The notes: a model not told the origin generated them from the letters alone. 60,841 bases of DNA from Bordetella parapertussis (GCA_945862305.1 CAMAXF010000009.1:1-60841); one strand, 5' to 3'; counted from the first letter of the stretch, positions 36,550 to 45,556 are shown. Made by a program: numbers and translations.

Positions 36550-37329
36550 ATGACCTACTGCGTTGCCACCAATCTTCAGCAGGGCCTGGTGTTCCTCTCG
36601 GATTCCCGCACCAATGCGGGCATGGACCAGGTCTCCACCTTTCGCAAAATGACCGTCTATGAGCGGCCGGGTGACCGGGTCTTGGTGCTCATGAGTGCGG
36701 GCAACCTGGCCATTACCCAGAGTGTGCGAGACATTCTTCAGAGTGCGCCCGAGTCGGAATCGCTCTGGTCGGCAGCCACCATGGCCGAGGCGGCCGCCCG
36801 TGTGGGTGCGGCCGTCCGAAAGGTCCATGCGCGTGACCACGCCGCACTCACGGAGTTCGGCATCGAGTTCAACTGCAGCTTTATTCTGGGCGGGCAGATT
36901 CGCGGCGAGGCCTGCCGACTGTTCCAGGTCTATGCAGCAGGCAATTACATCGAGGCCCAGGCCGAGTCGCCTTACCTTCAGATCGGGGAATCCAAGTATG
37001 GCAAGCCCATTCTCGATCGGGTGATCACGCCCGAGACCGACCTCGACGACGCCATGAAGTGTGTCCTGATCTCCATGGACTCGACGTTGAAGTCCAACAT
37101 CTCGGTGGGCCTGCCGTTGGATCTCTTGGTCTATCGAACCGACGAGCTCAAGGTGAGTCGGTTTGTGTCCATCACCGAGAAGAATCCGTACTTCGACCTC
37201 ATTCACCAGGCCTGGGGCCGACTCATTCGGGAGGCCTTTGCGGATCTGCCATCGCCGAACTGGGACGCCATGGGCACGGAGGATTCAAGGCCGGTCTTTG
37301 AGCGAATGATTCGCTCGGTGGATCAGTAG
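36550..37329 (+). CDS. Anbu-type proteasome-like peptidase
   Basis: 259 residues. After Met removal the protein starts with Thr1 (TYCVATNLQQG), and Asp17 (SDSRTN) and Lys32 (FRKM) fall where proteasome beta subunits and HslV hold their catalytic residues. This is the ancestral beta-subunit (Anbu/BPH) group, which assembles into open-ring or helical particles, not closed cylinders. The four-gene context (ATP-grasp, alpha-E, transglutaminase, Anbu) is the known conserved association; substrate unknown. Two alternative stem-loops follow the stop. Confidence 0.92.
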   Translation: MTYCVATNLQQGLVFLSDSRTNAGMDQVSTFRKMTVYERPGDRVLVLMSAGNLAITQSVRDILQSAPESESLWSAATMAEAAARVGAAVRKVHARDHAALTEFGIEFNCSFILGGQIRGEACRLFQVYAAGNYIEAQAESPYLQIGESKYGKPILDRVITPETDLDDAMKCVLISMDSTLKSNISVGLPLDLLVYRTDELKVSRFVSITEKNPYFDLIHQAWGRLIREAFADLPSPNWDAMGTEDSRPVFERMIRSVDQ

Positions 37330-37380
37330 CCCTCGCCCTTCCTCCTCAAAGGGGCGCCAGCGAGGGTGTTTGGCGAGGGC
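37329..37380. terminator. Stem-loop between convergent anbu and LEA14-like genes
   Basis: GCCCTCGCC (37329-37337) can pair with GGCGAGGGC (37372-37380), or its core CCCTCGC with GCGAGGG (37360-37366), which is followed by TGTTT. The second form resembles a terminator for the plus-strand operon; the first is symmetric and could serve both directions. The T-run is weak. Confidence 0.5.
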
Positions 37381-37382
37381 GG

Positions 37383-37850
37383 TTAGCGCCGCGGTGCTTC
37401 GAGGCGGCCTGATTTCTCGTAGCGCAGGGGAATCAGGCCGTTGCCGGTGGTGCCGGTGCCCACCAGGCGCACCTCGAGCAGTCCACTCACCAGCGAGAGT
37501 GCCACCCGAGACAGGCTGCTGGGCAGGGTCTTGAATTCCACGCGGCCACTCAGCGGAATGCTCACCGACGACTGCGCAGCCAGCTGGTGCACCGGCTGCA
37601 TGGCCTTGAGGTTGAGCACGGTCTCGCCCTGAATTTGAAGGTCGGCCGCCAGGTTCTCGAGCGGAATGCTCACCTTGTTGGGGTTGTAGACACGAAGGGT
37701 GACGGTGACCTGTGCGCCCTCGCGGTCGAACTGACCCACCCGCATGTCCACGGCCTCGATGGTGGGCTTGATGCTCACGCCGGCCGGGCCAGCGCAGCCA
37801 ACGATGAGCAGGAATGGGGCCAGAAGCCATGTGAGACGCCAGTTCTTCAT
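37383..37850 (-). CDS. LEA14-like (WHy domain) lipoprotein
   Basis: 155 residues. Lipoprotein signal with lipobox LIVGC (Cys19), then a water-stress/hypersensitive-response (LEA type 2) beta-sandwich: VTLRVYNPNKVSIPLENLAADLQIQG is characteristic, followed by VSIPLSGRVEF. Exported and probably membrane-anchored; role unknown, often linked to stress tolerance. It diverges from yaaA with only 14 to 26 bases between starts. Confidence 0.85.
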   Translation of the reverse strand: MKNWRLTWLLAPFLLIVGCAGPAGVSIKPTIEAVDMRVGQFDREGAQVTVTLRVYNPNKVSIPLENLAADLQIQGETVLNLKAMQPVHQLAAQSSVSIPLSGRVEFKTLPSSLSRVALSLVSGLLEVRLVGTGTTGNGLIPLRYEKSGRLEAPRR

Positions 37851-37876
37851 ACGCCCAGTATGGCATGATCTTTCTC

Positions 37877-38656
37877 ATGCTGATGCTGCTCTCACCCGCC
37901 AAAACACTCGACTATGAGTCGCCCGTGGCTGTTGCGCCGGCCTCTGTGCCGCCGCTCATGTCCGAGGCGGCCGTGCTCATCGAGACGCTGCGACAGAAGT
38001 CCTCCGCGGAGATCTCTGCGCTGATGGACATCAGCCCCAAGCTGGCCGATCTCAACCAGGCCCGCTACCAGGCCTGGTCCACCAAGCCCCCCAAGGATGC
38101 CACCCGTGCTGCGGTGCTCGCCTTCAATGGCGATGTCTACGAGGGCCTGGATGCGCGAAGCCTTGATGCAGCCTCGCTGGCCTGGGCGCAGTCGCACCTC
38201 ATCATTTTGTCGGGCCTCTACGGCGTGCTGCGTCCGCTCGATGCCCTGCAGCCGTATCGCCTGGAAATGGGCACGTCCTTGACCAACCCGCGGGGCGCGA
38301 ACCTCTATCGGTACTGGTCCGACCAGGTCACAGCGGCCATCACACAGAGTGAGGCCATGCAGTCCGAGGCGCCCTGGCTCTTGAACCTCGCCTCCGATGA
38401 ATACTTCAAGGTGGTCGATGCCAAGCGGGTTGCTGCGCCCATCATCAGCCCGGTCTTTCAGGATGAGAAGGCGGGCCGCTACAAGGTCATCAGCTTTTAT
38501 GCCAAACGGGCCCGGGGTCTCATGGCCCGCTATGCCATCGAGCAGCGGGTTTCACACCCCGATGATCTCCTGGGCTTTGCAGCCGAGGGCTATGCCTTCG
38601 ATGCTGAGGCCTCGGCCCCACTCAAGCCCGTCTTTCGACGGGTGGAACAATCGTAG
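37877..38656 (+). CDS. yaaA: Peroxide stress protein YaaA
   Basis: 259 residues from ATG 37877 (MLMLLSPAKTLDYE, matching the family start); ATG 37865 would add four hydrophobic residues and neither has a good Shine-Dalgarno. Family blocks: LAFNGDVYEGLDARSL, LSGLYGVLRPLDALQPYRLEMGTSL and VISFYAKRARGLMARY. YaaA limits damage from hydrogen peroxide by reducing free intracellular iron and has a DNA-binding fold. Its last 35 bases overlap the convergent murB end. Confidence 0.92.
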   Translation: MLMLLSPAKTLDYESPVAVAPASVPPLMSEAAVLIETLRQKSSAEISALMDISPKLADLNQARYQAWSTKPPKDATRAAVLAFNGDVYEGLDARSLDAASLAWAQSHLIILSGLYGVLRPLDALQPYRLEMGTSLTNPRGANLYRYWSDQVTAAITQSEAMQSEAPWLLNLASDEYFKVVDAKRVAAPIISPVFQDEKAGRYKVISFYAKRARGLMARYAIEQRVSHPDDLLGFAAEGYAFDAEASAPLKPVFRRVEQS

Positions 38657-39665
38657 GCTCGGGCTCGAGCCAAATGCCAAAGCGCTCCAACACCCGCTGC
38701 TGAACCTCATGGGCCAGGCCCATGATGTCCTCTGCGGTGGCCGTCCCGTGGTTCACCAGCACCAAGGCATGATGGTTGTAAACGCCTGCCGCGCCATGCC
38801 GATGGCCCTTGAGGCCTGCGGCCTCGATGAGCCAGGCCGCCGAGAGCTTCACCCCTTGCGCGCTTGCATACTGCGGCATGCGGGGGTGGTGCTCGGCCAG
38901 CGCGCTGGCCACCGCCTCGGGCACCGCCGGGTTCTGAAAAAAGCTGCCCACATTGCCCAACTGCTCCGGGTCGGGCAGCTTCTGGCGCCGCAGGGCCATC
39001 ACGGTGTGGGCCAGGCGCATCGGGGCTTCCGGGCCAGGCGCGTCGAGCCCCTCCAGGCCCGCATAGCCCACCACCAAGGGCGCCTTGTGCGCGGGCCACA
39101 GGCCGAAGTCCACCGCGGTGATGAGGAAGCGGGGGTGGTCCCAGGGGCCTTGCACAGCGGGGTCTTTGAACTGGCTGTGTCGGTAGCCAAAGCCGCATTC
39201 ATTGGCTTGAAAAACGCAGTGCCCATGGGCTTGAAAATCCCAGGCATGCACGGCGAGGATGCGGTCACACAGCTCGACCCCATAGGCGCCAATGTTTTGA
39301 ATGGGGGCCGCACCCACCGTGCCCGGAATGAGGCTTAGGTTCTCCAGGCCGCCCAGTCCTTGGGCCAGGGTCCACATCACGAACCGATGCCAGCCCTCGC
39401 CGGCCGCGCAGCGAATCACAACGCGGTCGTCCTGTGCAGGCAGCCGAACAATGCCGGTCAACTGGTTGTGAATGACCGTGGCCTTGAGCGGCGCCTTTGC
39501 ATCGGCCCGCACCACCAGGTTGCTGCCACCGCCCAGAATGAGCCTGGGGGCATCGGCCAGCCGAACCGAGAGGTCGGGCAGTTGAAGCGAGTCGGTCAGG
39601 CAGACCAGGTCGTCTGCATGGCTCGGGAGCCCCAAGCTGGTGAGGTGCCCGAATGCAACGGACAT
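38622..39665 (-). CDS. murB: UDP-N-acetylenolpyruvoylglucosamine reductase MurB
   Basis: 347 residues, type I MurB. FAD-binding LGGGSNLVV (about 44-52), GLENLSLIPGTVGAAPIQNIGAYGVEL, the type I insertion with GYRHSQFK, and the catalytic serine in GNVGSFFQNP. It reduces UDP-GlcNAc-enolpyruvate to UDP-MurNAc in peptidoglycan synthesis. The ATG overlaps the scpA stop by one base (TGATG). Confidence 0.95.
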   Translation of the reverse strand: MSVAFGHLTSLGLPSHADDLVCLTDSLQLPDLSVRLADAPRLILGGGSNLVVRADAKAPLKATVIHNQLTGIVRLPAQDDRVVIRCAAGEGWHRFVMWTLAQGLGGLENLSLIPGTVGAAPIQNIGAYGVELCDRILAVHAWDFQAHGHCVFQANECGFGYRHSQFKDPAVQGPWDHPRFLITAVDFGLWPAHKAPLVVGYAGLEGLDAPGPEAPMRLAHTVMALRRQKLPDPEQLGNVGSFFQNPAVPEAVASALAEHHPRMPQYASAQGVKLSAAWLIEAAGLKGHRHGAAGVYNHHALVLVNHGTATAEDIMGLAHEVQQRVLERFGIWLEPEPTIVPPVERRA

Positions 39666-40462
39666 CAGTGGGTCTGGTGGCCGAGCCGAATGTAGATGGG
39701 CGCAAACGGTGCGGCCTGCGTGATGTCCACGAGGCCTTCTCGGGCCAGTTCCAGAAGCGCCAAAAAGTGCACCACGATCACTGGAATGCCGCCGCCCTCG
39801 CGCAGGGCAGCCATGAAGAGGTCGCTGAATTCCACGAACTGGGCGGCCTGCAACTGCCGAAGAATCTTCGACATGTGCTCGCGCACCGAGAGAGACTCTC
39901 GCGAGACCTGGTGATGCTCGACGAGCTTGGCCTTCTTCAGAATCTCACGCCAGGCGGCTTGAAGGTCCAGGGCGTTGACATCTGGAAGGCGCGGCGCGAT
40001 GGACTGCTCGAGGAAGACCTGGGCCACCGCGATGTCTCGGCCCACCTGCGGGAGCTGGTCGATCTGCAGGGCGGCCATCTTCATGCGCTCGTACTCCACG
40101 AGCCGTCGAACCAGCTCGGCCCGCGGGTCTTCGGGCTCTTCCTCTCCGGCCTGCACACGCACCGGCAGGAGCATGCGCGATTTGATCTCGATCAGCATGG
40201 CCGCCATGAGCAGGTACTCGGCGGCGAGTTCCAGGTTGTGCTGGCGCACTTCGTCGATGTAGCGCAGGTACTGCTGTGTGACCTCGGCCATGGGAATGTC
40301 GAGGATGTTGAAGTTCTGACGCCGGATGAGGTAGAGCAGTAGGTCGAGCGGGCCCTCGAAGGCATCGAGAATGATCTCGAGGGCATCGGGTGGGATGTAG
40401 AGGTCTTGCGGCAGCGAGCCAATGGGCTCGCCGTAGAGCCTCGGGGTGAGGGTGTCAGACAT
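39665..40462 (-). CDS. scpA: Segregation and condensation protein A
   Basis: 265 residues. Kleisin: the N-terminal DALEIILDAFEGPLDLLLYLIRRQNFNILDIPMAEVTQQYLRYI block is diagnostic, followed by AAEYLLMAAMLIEIKSRMLLP and a C-terminal winged-helix region. It links SMC heads in the chromosome-condensing complex with ScpB, which is not in the window. ATG 40462 chosen from family alignment and the 8-base overlap with the DUF3460 gene; the frame is open upstream but reads non-family sequence. Confidence 0.93.
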   Translation of the reverse strand: MSDTLTPRLYGEPIGSLPQDLYIPPDALEIILDAFEGPLDLLLYLIRRQNFNILDIPMAEVTQQYLRYIDEVRQHNLELAAEYLLMAAMLIEIKSRMLLPVRVQAGEEEPEDPRAELVRRLVEYERMKMAALQIDQLPQVGRDIAVAQVFLEQSIAPRLPDVNALDLQAAWREILKKAKLVEHHQVSRESLSVREHMSKILRQLQAAQFVEFSDLFMAALREGGGIPVIVVHFLALLELAREGLVDITQAAPFAPIYIRLGHQTH

Positions 40463-40688
40463 TGGGGCCTGGGCGCGCTGGCCCGTTGTACACATAGGGC
40501 TGCTGGGGCACCTTGGCCGAGCGTTCACGCGCGAGCTGGTCCGGCGACTTGGGGGGCTTGTCCCAGAGCAGCGAGCGGCCAGCCTGCTGTTTCTGTTCGA
40601 GTTCGGGCCGCTCCAGCTTGAGGTTCTCAATGAAGCTGGTGGCCTCCGACACATAGTGTGGGCGGGCGAAACGAAAGACGATGGGCAT
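40455..40688 (-). CDS. DUF3460 family protein
   Basis: 77 residues, YVSEATSFIENLKLERPELEQKQQAGRSLLWDK being the DUF3460 pattern. Small soluble protein of unknown function, characteristic of Burkholderiales and commonly found beside metG and scpA as here. Starts 9 bases after metG ends. Confidence 0.88.
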   Translation of the reverse strand: MPIVFRFARPHYVSEATSFIENLKLERPELEQKQQAGRSLLWDKPPKSPDQLARERSAKVPQQPYVYNGPARPGPNV

Positions 40689-40697
40689 GGAGCTTCC

Positions 40698-42374
40698 TTA
40701 GCGGTTGGCGTCGATCAGACGGTCGACCGCATCGCGGTCGACGCGGGTCATGAGGTGGGCAAAGGTGGTGAGCCGTGGCAGCTCGGGTGCATCGAGGTCA
40801 TCCCAGCCCCAGGCTGTGGTCTGGAAGACCTCGGCCTCCACCCGGGCCACCGTGGCCGGGCAGATGGGCTTCAAGAGAATGCTCAGGCGGGCAAAGCAGC
40901 GCAGTGTGGTGGAGAGCACACGGTGAAGGACGTCGGGGTCGGTCTCGCGCTTGGCCATCTCCCAAGGCTTGTGGCGGTCGACATACTCATTGACGGCATC
41001 CATCAGGCCCACGAGCTCGCGCACCACGCGTGCGGTGTCCCGGTTCTCATAGCCCTCGGCCAGTGAGCGGTCCGCATCCACGAGCAGTTGCTCCAAGGCG
41101 GCATGATCGGTGCCAGGAGCGGCTGTTCGGGCATCTGCAAGCAGGTGGCCATCGAAACGTTTGTTGATGAAGCCGGCCGAGCGGCTGGCAATGTTCACGA
41201 ATTTTCCAACCAGGTCGCTGTTCACCTTCGCGATGAAGTCGTTGAAGTTGAGGTCGAGGTCTTCCATCGACCCGTTGAGCTTGGAGGCGAAGTAGTAGCG
41301 CAGCCACTCGGGGTTGAGCCCCTGCTCGATGTAACTCTGGGCGGTGATGAACGTGCCGCGCGACTTGCTCATCTTGGCGCCATCGACCGTGAGAAAGCCG
41401 TGGGCATAGACGCGGGTGGGGGTTCGCATGCCCGCAAAGTGCAGCATGGCGGGCCAGAAGAGGGTGTGGAAGTAGAGGATGTCCTTGCCAATGAAGTGCA
41501 CCTGCTCCACGGCGGAGTCCGGGCCAGTGAAGCGCTCGAGCGTGTCGCCGTGGAGCTCGCACCAGCGGGCGAGTGCTGCGTAATAGCCCACGGGGGCATC
41601 GAGCCAGACATAGAAGTACTTGCCGGGGGCGCCCGGAATCTCAAAGCCAAAGTAGGGGGCATCGCGAGAGATGTCCCAGTCGTTGAGTGGTGTGTCTGCG
41701 CTGAGCCATTCGCGCAATTTGTTGGCGGCCTCGGGCTGAAGCCGGCCAGAGTTCAGCGCCCAGTCGCGCAGGAAGTTCACGCAGCGGGGGTCGGAGAGGC
41801 GGAAGAAGTGGTGGTCGCTCTCACGGGTCTCGGGGGTGGCGCCGCTCACGGCCGAGGTGGGGTTGATCAGGTCGGTGGGCGCGTAGGTGGCGCCGCAGGC
41901 CTCGCAGGAGTCGCCATACTGGTCTTTGGCGTGGCACTTGGGGCACTCGCCTCGGATGAACCGGTCGGGCAGGAACATCTTCTCGACCGGGTCGTAGAGC
42001 TGCTCGATGGTGCGCACCTCGATGAGGCCAGCCTCTTTCAGGGCACCGTAGATGCGCTCGGAGAGGGCCTTGTTCTCGGGCGAGTGGGTGGAGTGGTAGA
42101 TGTCAAAGCCCACCCCGAAGGATTCAAAATCTCGGCGGTGCTCGTGCCAGACCCGCTCGATCAACGCCTCGGGTGTGATGCCTTCCTTCTGGGCCCGAAG
42201 CATGATGGGGGTGCCATGGGTGTCATCGGCACAGGCGTAGATCACCTCGTGGCCGCGAAGCCGCTGATAGCGCGCCCAGATGTCGGTCTGGATGTATTCC
42301 ACCAGGTGCCCAATGTGGATAGCCCCGTTGGCATAGGGCAGGGCAGAGGTGAGAAAAATCGAGCGTTTGGGCAT
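40698..42374 (-). CDS. metG: Methionine-tRNA ligase
   Basis: 558 residues. HIGH motif at 20-23 ([11 protein letters not shown]), zinc knuckle cysteines [18 protein letters not shown] (about 144-162), and KMSKS at 334-338 followed by SRGTFITA. The C-terminal EMAP/tRNA-binding appendix of longer bacterial forms is absent; the protein ends after the anticodon-binding helical domain. No Shine-Dalgarno is visible before the ATG, and a TAAAAT box lies 8 bases upstream, so the mRNA may be leaderless. Confidence 0.96.
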   Translation of the reverse strand: MPKRSIFLTSALPYANGAIHIGHLVEYIQTDIWARYQRLRGHEVIYACADDTHGTPIMLRAQKEGITPEALIERVWHEHRRDFESFGVGFDIYHSTHSPENKALSERIYGALKEAGLIEVRTIEQLYDPVEKMFLPDRFIRGECPKCHAKDQYGDSCEACGATYAPTDLINPTSAVSGATPETRESDHHFFRLSDPRCVNFLRDWALNSGRLQPEAANKLREWLSADTPLNDWDISRDAPYFGFEIPGAPGKYFYVWLDAPVGYYAALARWCELHGDTLERFTGPDSAVEQVHFIGKDILYFHTLFWPAMLHFAGMRTPTRVYAHGFLTVDGAKMSKSRGTFITAQSYIEQGLNPEWLRYYFASKLNGSMEDLDLNFNDFIAKVNSDLVGKFVNIASRSAGFINKRFDGHLLADARTAAPGTDHAALEQLLVDADRSLAEGYENRDTARVVRELVGLMDAVNEYVDRHKPWEMAKRETDPDVLHRVLSTTLRCFARLSILLKPICPATVARVEAEVFQTTAWGWDDLDAPELPRLTTFAHLMTRVDRDAVDRLIDANR

Positions 42375-42394
42375 AACCAGTCATTTTACTGGTT
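42375..42394. repeat. Inverted repeat in the metG-dcd divergent spacer
   Basis: AACCAGT-CATTTT-ACTGGTT: perfect 7-base arms filling more than half of the 35-base spacer between the divergent metG and dcd starts. Candidate operator, or a 5' structure if transcripts begin upstream. Confidence 0.6.
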
Positions 42395-42409
42395 CGGTCA
42401 TAATTGGGC

Positions 42410-44155
42410 ATGGCGATTAAGAGCGACCACTGGATCCGCCGCATGGCGGCCGACCACGGCATGATCGAACCCTTCGAGGCGGGGCAGGTTCGCGAGGCCA
42501 ACGGCCAGCGCATCGTGTCCTATGGCACCTCGAGCTATGGCTACGACGTGCGCTGTGCCAACGAATTCAAGATCTTCACCAACATCAACAGCACCATCGT
42601 GGATCCGAAGGCCTTCGACCCGGGCTCCTTCGTTGATTTCAAAGGCGATGTCTGCATCATTCCGCCCAACTCCTTTGCGCTGGCCCGAACCGTGGAGTAC
42701 TTCCGCATTCCCCGGAGCGTGCTGACGGTCTGCCTCGGAAAAAGCACGTATGCACGCTGTTTCCGCGGGGATACCCGCGTCGCGCTGGTCGATGGCTCTG
42801 CGCCTACGCTCGAAGAGATGGCCCGGCGCAGTGAGTCTGGGGAGATGTTCTTTGGTTATTCGGTTGGCGCCAATGGGCGAGTGATCGTGTCCCAACTCGA
42901 GGCGCCACGGTATGTGGGCCGGGACAATCTGGTTGAGATCACCCTCGACAATGACCAGGTCATTCACGCCACGCCAGATCATTTGTTCATGTTGAGAGAC
43001 GGCCGCTGGCTTCCCGCTGCGGAGCTGACCCCCAATACATCCCTAATGCCCCTGTACCGCACGTTCGCCAGGGGTTACGAGGTGGTCTACCAGCCCATCA
43101 ATGGGCATATGTTGGCAACGCACCGGTTGTCGGATGAATGGAATCTGCGCCACGGCGTTTATGCCGACCTGCCGGGTCAGCATCGACACCACATCGATCA
43201 CGACCGCCTCAACAACAACCCGTGGAACATCGAGCGAATGGAGGCGAAGGCGCACCTGGCGCTTCATAACTCAGACAACTATGGGGACGATTTCGACCCA
43301 ATCGCGCATGGCGAGGCGGTTCGTGCGGCCATTGCGTTGCGCAAGGCCGATCCCGAATGGTCGGCCGCCTTTTCAGAGGGGCAGCGGGCCAAAGCCCAGG
43401 CCTTCTGGAACGAAGAGGAGTACAAAGAGCGCCGCGAGGAGTTGCTCAGGCGGCGCCAGCACGTGTCAACCCTCAGCAGAGAACGAATGAGGGCTGCGCA
43501 GTTGGCCCGATATTCCTCCGAGGCGGCGCGAGCGCAGCACTCTGAGCTGATGCGGCAAGTTTGGCTCAAAAGTTCCATGGAGCGCAGGCTCCAGCAGGCT
43601 GATGTTGCACGCGCCATTCGGCTTCGCCCAGACATCACGGCAGAGTCCGTCTACGCGGCCTTGCATCGAACGGGCTCCATCCGAGGCGCTGCCCGCCTCT
43701 TGAATTGCGATCGATCGGCCTTTCGTCGGTTTCCAGACGTGCTCGCGCTGTTTCGCGGACATCCCACGAAGCCATGGAAGGTGGAAGACGCCGCATCGCG
43801 AGGATCGGGCGCAGGCGTGTACCTGAACCACAAGGTGAGGTCGGTGCGCTCGCTGGGCGGGGAGCAAGATGTCTATTGCCTGACCGTGCCCGAGGCAGGG
43901 AATTTCGCCCTGGAGAGCGGCGTCTTCACCCACAACTGCGGCATCATCGTGAACGTAACGCCCTTGGAGCCAGAGTGGGAGGGCCACGTCACGCTGGAGT
44001 TCTCCAACACCACGCCACTGCCGGCCAAGATCTACGCCGGTGAGGGCTGCGCCCAGATGCTCTTCTTCGAGAGCGATGAGGTCTGTGGCACGTCTTACAA
44101 AGACCGTGGCGGCAAGTACCAAGGCCAGACCGGCGTCACCCTGCCCAAGACCTAG
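42410..44155 (+). CDS. dcd: dCTP deaminase Dcd precursor containing an intein
   Basis: 581 codons: N-extein residues 1-116, a 393-residue intein, and a C-extein of 72 residues. Joined, the exteins make 188 residues, the standard length of Dcd, ending [12 protein letters not shown]. Dcd deaminates dCTP to dUTP for dTMP synthesis. The insertion follows the catalytic motif GKSTYAR (S112, R116) and precedes Cys117 and the catalytic Glu (LEF, residue 137 after splicing), so the unspliced protein should be inactive. The frame has no stop or shift. ATG 42410 fits the family start [12 protein letters not shown]; there is no Shine-Dalgarno, and a CATAAT box lies only 5 bases upstream. folA and thyA, the later dTMP genes, converge from the other side. 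Confidence 0.96.
   Translation: MAIKSDHWIRRMAADHGMIEPFEAGQVREANGQRIVSYGTSSYGYDVRCANEFKIFTNINSTIVDPKAFDPGSFVDFKGDVCIIPPNSFALARTVEYFRIPRSVLTVCLGKSTYARCFRGDTRVALVDGSAPTLEEMARRSESGEMFFGYSVGANGRVIVSQLEAPRYVGRDNLVEITLDNDQVIHATPDHLFMLRDGRWLPAAELTPNTSLMPLYRTFARGYEVVYQPINGHMLATHRLSDEWNLRHGVYADLPGQHRHHIDHDRLNNNPWNIERMEAKAHLALHNSDNYGDDFDPIAHGEAVRAAIALRKADPEWSAAFSEGQRAKAQAFWNEEEYKERREELLRRRQHVSTLSRERMRAAQLARYSSEAARAQHSELMRQVWLKSSMERRLQQADVARAIRLRPDITAESVYAALHRTGSIRGAARLLNCDRSAFRRFPDVLALFRGHPTKPWKVEDAASRGSGAGVYLNHKVRSVRSLGGEQDVYCLTVPEAGNFALESGVFTHNCGIIVNVTPLEPEWEGHVTLEFSNTTPLPAKIYAGEGCAQMLFFESDEVCGTSYKDRGGKYQGQTGVTLPKT
42758..43936 (+). mobile_element. Intein with HNH homing endonuclease inside dcd
   Basis: 393 residues. 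Splicing blocks: A at Cys1 ([13 protein letters not shown]); B with T72-xx-H75 ([10 protein letters not shown]); F at 371-388 ([18 protein letters not shown]), where Cys374 replaces the usual Asp and Gly381 the usual His; G ending H392-N393, followed by Cys+1. This is a class 1 pattern with Cys nucleophiles on both sides. Between B and F an HNH motif ([18 protein letters not shown], 142-159) is followed by a Trp/Arg-rich helical region (about 185-288) and an HTH-like segment ([23 protein letters not shown], 293-315), probably DNA-binding modules of a homing endonuclease. No LAGLIDADG motif is present. Confidence 0.95.
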
Positions 44156-44237
44156 GCCATCACCTCGGCCCTGCTCAGGGCCTCACGATCCCGATCATGA
44201 TGTCCCTCTCAGGAGGCCTTTAGCGCGGTCTGCGCCG

Positions 44238-44750
44238 CTAGGCACGTCGCTCGTAGCGCACGAACGTGTAGGCAAGGCCCTTCGACTCTCCTCGCTCACC
44301 CGCCGTACGCACCCACTGGGTCGGGTCCAGTGGCGGGAAGAATGCATCGCCCTCGGGCGAGGCCTCGATCTCGGTGGCCTCGATCACATCCAACTGCGCC
44401 ATGCACTGGCTGTAGACCTCGGCACCACCAATCACCATCAGTTCATCCAGGCCGCGCGCCCGGGCCATCTCAAGGGCGTCAGCCAGGCTGCTCGCACGTG
44501 TGATGGGGTCGGCCCCTACCACCTCCGGCGCCCAGGCTGATGACCGTGTCAGCACCATCTGAGGGCGGCCTGGCAGTGGCCGACCGAGTGTGGCCAAAAT
44601 TGATTCGAAGGTCCTGCGGCCCATGAGCACCGTCTTGCCCATGGTCAGGGCTTTGAAGTGGGCCAGGTCCTCGGGAATGTGCCAGGGCATGCGGTTGTCG
44701 AGCCCAATGCAATGGTTCTGGCCCATCGCCACCACGGCCACCAGCCTCAT
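44238..44750 (-). CDS. folA: Dihydrofolate reductase
   Basis: 170 residues. VVAMGQNHCIGLDNRMPWHIPEDLAHFK is the canonical N-terminus (Trp and Asp/Glu of the folate site), followed by GKTVLMGRRTFES and VIGGAEVY. It regenerates tetrahydrofolate from the dihydrofolate made by ThyA. The ATG overlaps the thyA stop, so the pair is coupled. The 82 bases to dcd hold short GC-rich repeats but no T-tailed terminator. Confidence 0.96.
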   Translation of the reverse strand: MRLVAVVAMGQNHCIGLDNRMPWHIPEDLAHFKALTMGKTVLMGRRTFESILATLGRPLPGRPQMVLTRSSAWAPEVVGADPITRASSLADALEMARARGLDELMVIGGAEVYSQCMAQLDVIEATEIEASPEGDAFFPPLDPTQWVRTAGERGESKGLAYTFVRYERRA

Positions 44751-45556
44751 CAGACGGCCACCGGCGCCTTGATCGCCGGGTGCGACTCGTAGCCCTCGAT
44801 CACAAAGTCCTCGAACGCATACTCAAACAAACTGGCCGGCCTGCGCAGGATGCGCAGCTGCGGCAGCGGCAGGGGCTCGCGCTGGAGCTGCAGCTGCGCC
44901 TGCTCCAGGTGGTTGTTGTAGAGGTGGCAGTCGCCGCCCGTCCAGATGAAGTCGCCCGCGGCGAGGTCTGTCTGCTGGGCCACCATGTGGGTGAGCAGGG
45001 CATAGCTGGCGATGTTGAAGGGCACACCCAGGAAGATGTCGGCACTGCGCTGATACAACTGGCACGAGAGCCGGCCATCGGCCACATAGAACTGGAAGAA
45101 GGCGTGGCAGGGGGCGAGGGCCATCTCGGGCAGTTGGCCCACGTTCCAGGCGCTCACAATCAGCCGGCGCGAATCTGGGCTCTGCCGAATGTCGCGCACG
45201 ACATCGGCGAGCTGATCAATCACATGATGCGGGTTGTCTGGCTGGGGGGCTGGCCATGCCCGCCACTGCTTGCCGTAGATGGGCCCGAGCTCGCCATCGG
45301 GCCGAGCCCACTCATCCCAAATGCTCACGCCGGCGGCCTGCAGGCTCTTCACATTCGTCTCGCCGCGCAGAAACCAGAGCAGCTCATGAATGATGCTCTT
45401 GGTGTGCAGCTTCTTGGTGGTGACCATGGGGAAGCCATCGGCCAGGTTGAACCGCATCTGCCAGCCAAAGACCGAGCGGGTGCCCGTGCCGGTTCGGTCC
45501 GTCTTCTCTGTGCCGTGCGCCAGCACGTGGCGCATGAGGTCGAGGTAGGCCTTCAA
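44750..45556 (-). CDS. thyA: Thymidylate synthase
   Basis: 268 residues. Catalytic Cys in [12 protein letters not shown], arginine [13 protein letters not shown], and the substrate-binding [24 protein letters not shown] and [12 protein letters not shown] blocks. It methylates dUMP to dTMP. Upstream Dcd supplies dUTP/dUMP, so dcd, folA and thyA form a dTMP block, although dcd lies on the other strand. Confidence 0.97.
   Translation of the reverse strand: MKAYLDLMRHVLAHGTEKTDRTGTGTRSVFGWQMRFNLADGFPMVTTKKLHTKSIIHELLWFLRGETNVKSLQAAGVSIWDEWARPDGELGPIYGKQWRAWPAPQPDNPHHVIDQLADVVRDIRQSPDSRRLIVSAWNVGQLPEMALAPCHAFFQFYVADGRLSCQLYQRSADIFLGVPFNIASYALLTHMVAQQTDLAAGDFIWTGGDCHLYNNHLEQAQLQLQREPLPLPQLRILRRPASLFEYAFEDFVIEGYESHPAIKAPVAV

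Noticed and set aside
42758..43936. Insert in dcd as a group I/II intron or a disrupting insertion
   Set aside because: The frame stays open without stops, the ends encode intein splicing residues, and excision at protein level gives exactly a normal Dcd.
44156..44237. Terminator between convergent dcd and folA
   Set aside because: GGCCCTG/CAGGGCC can pair but leaves a 2-base loop and has no T-run; no reliable terminator can be called.
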